Below are positions 62,701-64,000 of a stretch of DNA of 64,000 bases, piece after piece. The notes beneath the pieces are model-generated. The model was given only the letters and a program-made list of their open reading frames with translations. It was not told where the DNA came from and searched no databases. A program made the translations under genes and the position numbers. This DNA is from Rhea pennata (Eukaryota > Chordata > Aves > Rheiformes > Rheidae), in contig NC_084672.1 of NCBI RefSeq assembly GCF_028389875.1, positions 9,288,458 to 9,352,457 of the forward strand, in the 5' to 3' direction. The first letter of the stretch is position 1. Each line of letters opens with the position of its first letter.

Positions 62701-63036
62701 AATTTGAACTGGAAGGGGTTTGCAGGCTCCAGGATCAGCCATCTCCTAGTGACTCTGAACCCAGAACTGATGAGAATACTGCCTTTGGGACTTTTGGCCT
62801 GAAATCTCGGAAGCGGGTCTTTACGTATCTATCACCCGAAAAGGAGGAGAAGCACGAGGCTAAGAGGTCTTGTACCGATATGACCAACTTAGAGCTCATT
62901 TGCTGCTCTCAAGACAAGAGCAAGGAAAGCAAATCAAGGGCAGACACTGTAGTTCCGGAGAAACCCAGAGCATGTTCGCTTGTAACTCCTGTGCATCGCA
63001 GTTGCGTAGGGGATGATGATGTCTTCCTTTTGTCAG
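47076..63036 (+). CDS. TICRR: TICRR (Treslin), TopBP1-interacting checkpoint and replication regulator; 20 coding exons, 3' end outside window
   Basis: Treslin is the vertebrate Sld3-like origin-firing factor. It works in the nucleus with MTBP, and when phosphorylated by S-phase CDK it binds TopBP1 so that CDC45 can join the MCM helicase. Twenty exons splice into one frame of 1,882 codons: N-terminal vWA-like region ([15 protein letters not shown]), middle domain, Sld3/Treslin homology region (about 637-800), CDK-TopBP1 module with T973-P and S1005-P, and a long disordered S/T-P-rich C-terminal region. Human T969 and S1001 correspond to the two CDK sites, with the same 32-residue spacing. All introns are GT-AG except intron 10 (GC-AG). 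The start is chosen because upstream in-frame codons look like 5' UTR and MSCSH matches the human N-terminus. The last exon ends with one leftover base, so at least one further exon lies past 64,000. Confidence 0.97.
48298..48583 (+). CDS. TICRR: TICRR exon 2 (residues 219-313)
   Basis: It starts [20 protein letters not shown] after ATTGCAG, matching the human exon order, and ends with one leftover G before GTAATG. Confidence 0.93.
48700..48770. repeat. AT-rich TA/CA low-complexity tract
   Basis: A TATATA/TGTGTA/CATATA-rich stretch in TICRR intron 2, a decayed dinucleotide repeat. Confidence 0.8.
49214..49455 (+). CDS. TICRR: TICRR exon 3 (residues 314-394)
   Basis: It encodes [15 protein letters not shown] and [13 protein letters not shown], in the region expected to contact MTBP in the family, ending LLTEELHM. 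The donor is ATG|GTAAGT. Confidence 0.93.
49706..49949 (+). CDS. TICRR: TICRR exon 4 (residues 395-475)
   Basis: It encodes [20 protein letters not shown] and [17 protein letters not shown]. The acceptor is TATGTAG and the donor CTG|GTAGGT. Confidence 0.92.
50278..50339. repeat. Short 18-bp direct repeat, TICRR intron 4
   Basis: CTACTTTGCATTATAGAA occurs at 50,278-50,295 and again at 50,322-50,339. It is a local duplication of 44 bp offset with a diverged spacer. Confidence 0.85.
50502..50634 (+). CDS. TICRR: TICRR exon 5 (residues 476-519)
   Basis: It encodes [19 protein letters not shown] and [10 protein letters not shown], both recognisable in human Treslin. The acceptor follows a long T tract. 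Confidence 0.94.
51362..51504 (+). CDS. TICRR: TICRR exon 6 (residues 520-567)
   Basis: It encodes [12 protein letters not shown] and [13 protein letters not shown], ending in a basic KKR run. The acceptor is ATATAG and the donor GAC|GTATGT. Confidence 0.92.
52251..52457 (+). CDS. TICRR: TICRR exon 7 (residues 568-636)
   Basis: It encodes [20 protein letters not shown] and [13 protein letters not shown], a highly conserved Treslin block. The acceptor is ATTGCAG and the donor ATAG|GTTTGT. Confidence 0.95.
53410..53558 (+). CDS. TICRR: TICRR exon 8 (residues 637-686)
   Basis: It opens the Sld3/Treslin homology region with [20 protein letters not shown] and ends KIQDAKERE on a codon boundary. 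The acceptor is ATTACAG. Confidence 0.94.
54361..54455 (+). CDS. TICRR: TICRR exon 9 (residues 687-717)
   Basis: It encodes [20 protein letters not shown] and EKESKIR, helical Sld3/Treslin region. The acceptor is ATCTGCAG and the donor GAGA|GTGAGA. Confidence 0.93.
54805..54898 (+). CDS. TICRR: TICRR exon 10 (residues 718-749), GC splice donor
   Basis: It encodes [16 protein letters not shown] and [11 protein letters not shown]. The only donor that keeps frame with exon 11 is CAG|GCAAGT, a GC donor with otherwise perfect consensus. The nearby GTAAAT would shift the frame. Confidence 0.92.
55076..55155 (+). CDS. TICRR: TICRR exon 11 (residues 750-775)
   Basis: It encodes [20 protein letters not shown] and LEEILA. 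The acceptor is TCTTCCAG and the donor CATC|GTACGT. Confidence 0.94.
55443..55685 (+). CDS. TICRR: TICRR exon 12 (residues 776-856)
   Basis: It encodes [17 protein letters not shown] and [10 protein letters not shown], ending in [11 protein letters not shown], a conserved basic stretch that could act in nuclear import. The donor is AAG|GTAACA. Confidence 0.95.
56287..56383 (+). CDS. TICRR: TICRR exon 13 (residues 857-889)
   Basis: It encodes [19 protein letters not shown] and [13 protein letters not shown], matching human order. The acceptor is CTAAAG and the donor AAG|GTAAAG. Confidence 0.94.
56638..56710 (+). CDS. TICRR: TICRR exon 14 (residues 890-913)
   Basis: Short, poorly conserved linker exon ([14 protein letters not shown]). 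It is supported by the frame link to exon 15 and by GTTTTAG / CAAG|GTACTG. Confidence 0.88.
57575..57715 (+). CDS. TICRR: TICRR exon 15 (residues 914-960)
   Basis: It encodes [20 protein letters not shown] and [11 protein letters not shown], conserved in Treslin. The acceptor follows a long T/C tract, and the donor is AAG|GTAGGG. Confidence 0.95.
57858..57902. repeat. Near-perfect 45-bp palindrome, TICRR intron 15
   Basis: Two 21-base arms (57,858-57,878 and 57,882-57,902) are reverse complements except at one position, separated by a 3-base centre. No related copy or target-site duplication is obvious. Confidence 0.95.
58270..58360 (+). CDS. TICRR: TICRR exon 16 (residues 961-990), CDK site T973
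   Basis: It encodes [21 protein letters not shown]973-P corresponds to human T969, a CDK site needed for TopBP1 binding. The donor is CCG|GTGAGT. Confidence 0.96.
58873..58934 (+). CDS. TICRR: TICRR exon 17 (residues 991-1011), CDK site S1005
   Basis: Short exon with [17 protein letters not shown]1005-P corresponds to human S1001, the second TopBP1-directed CDK site. The acceptor is CTCAAG and the donor GTG|GTAAGC. Confidence 0.94.
59472..59627 (+). CDS. TICRR: TICRR exon 18 (residues 1012-1063)
   Basis: It encodes [20 protein letters not shown] and a glutamine-rich stretch. The acceptor is CCTTTCAG and the donor GCAG|GTACTG. Confidence 0.92.
60343..60494 (+). CDS. TICRR: TICRR exon 19 (residues 1064-1114)
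   Basis: It encodes [20 protein letters not shown] and [13 protein letters not shown]. The acceptor is TTCATAG and the donor CAG|GTAGAA, ending on a codon boundary. Confidence 0.93.
60732..63036 (+). CDS. TICRR: TICRR exon 20 (residues 1115-1882), large C-terminal exon
   Basis: A 2.3 kb exon after a CT/C-rich tract and ACTACAG. It encodes a basic, disordered, S/T-P-rich region, for example [14 protein letters not shown] and [12 protein letters not shown] near its start and [13 protein letters not shown] near its end. The frame runs to a TGA at 63,042, but TCAG|GTAACT is a good donor and Treslin proteins continue further. I therefore end the exon at 63,036. Read-through to the TGA would add two residues. 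Confidence 0.93.
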
Positions 63037-64000
63037 GTAACTGAGCAGCACGAGTGACATTCCACTGAAATTCAGAGATGCCTTAAAAATACGGGATAGG
63101 CAAGAAACAAGAACACAACTTTTTTTTTTTTTTTTTTTTTTTTGTCTATCTGAGGGAGAATGAGATTGAGGGGAAGAGTGGGTTGCAAATGATGTACAAG
63201 GTAATTTTGCCCTATTATAGTAGAGAAGTAGGCAGATTACAGATAACAAGTTCACCTATTGGCACGTTAACAGTTGTGGGGTGATCAGGGAAACATGAAA
63301 CAGCAGGAGCTGGGAGGAATTTACTTTAAGGACTTGGTTGAGAAAGGATCACTACTGCCTCTAATGGCTAACTTGTTGGATTGAATAGATATGAAAAATC
63401 AAGTGATAAAAGGTGCTGCAAGGCAGCTAGGATGCATGGGATGGAAAGCGAACTGTTGCTTGAGGGAAGCTTTTATCACAATACATTTTGAGATTGGACT
63501 AGGTAATGAATCTGCATTTGTCTGATGCGGCTAACTATTTCTGCTCAGTGTCTGTTCAATGCTATACCCAACTATATGAAGTTTACAGCCTGGTGCTCTC
63601 AAACTGGAATATCCATAGAAGGTGGTCCTATGGATATTTGTATATATTGGTGTTCCAATCCTCTAATGTGCCAACCTAATAGTGCTAATTCAATGTGTAA
63701 ATCAGAAGTGCAACAGTACAGAAGTGTTTGCCTTGCTAGTCATAATATTGTATCAGTAGGCACTGAAGTTTAAATTCTATTTATTTATTTGCTGTGGACG
63801 CTGACAGTTCAGTTAGCCTGTTTCACCAAGGGCCATCTCAGCTTTCTAAGCAGGGCCTTGTTAATTCCAAATACTTAATCCAGTCTTGTTTTAGAAACAA
63901 AGATCTATAGTAGAGTAGTTTTAGCCTGTAAGATGTGAAATAACTGTGAGGGTAAAGGCAGATGCTGCTGCCTTATGGGACTGTATTAGACTTACCTGAA
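63037..64000 (+). other. TICRR: TICRR intron 20 (partial), right edge
   Basis: After the last donor I see no acceptor followed by a Treslin-like frame before the window ends. A 24-base T run lies at 63,120-63,143. The rest is AT-rich with nothing recognised. Confidence 0.65.

Overview
The window is vertebrate nuclear DNA, and a bird is the best fit. Both genes are recognisable amniote orthologues split into many short exons, repeats are sparse, one decayed CR1-type LINE is visible, GC-rich CpG islands are common, and introns and intergenic gaps look several-fold shorter than I recall for the human locus. The gene pair and its order match human 15q26.1 (RHCG next to TICRR). The bird call is inference; a crocodilian or turtle is less likely because of the compactness.

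Layout. Positions 1-23,850 hold no protein-coding gene I can support. This is the gap that in human lies between POLG/MIR9-3 and RHCG. It contains CpG islands (about 3.2, 5.4-8.0 and 15.9-16.6 kb), AT-rich motif clusters that look like conserved regulatory DNA, one CR1 remnant, a G-tract, a decayed CA-rich repeat and a TA/CA microsatellite. I looked for the miR-9 hairpin and did not find it.

Positions 23,870-35,550 hold RHCG on the minus strand. It is a complete ten-coding-exon gene for a 460-residue Rh-family ammonia channel with all key pore residues intact. A second GC-rich island covers its last exon and 3' UTR.

Positions 35,560-46,490 are intergenic, with a few exon-like minus-strand ORFs of uncertain status and one CTCF-like motif. 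Positions 46,490-47,075 are the CpG-island promoter of TICRR, with a full CRE and four same-strand CCAAT boxes. From 47,076 to the right edge lies TICRR (Treslin), plus strand. I could follow twenty coding exons in one continuous frame (1,882 codons). The last exon(s) lie beyond the window.

The two genes are divergent and functionally unrelated. RHCG moves ammonia across epithelial membranes. TICRR is the vertebrate Sld3-like factor that links S-phase CDK activity to replication-origin firing through TopBP1. Exon limits were set by hand from reading-frame continuity, splice consensus and remembered protein similarity; no alignment was run.
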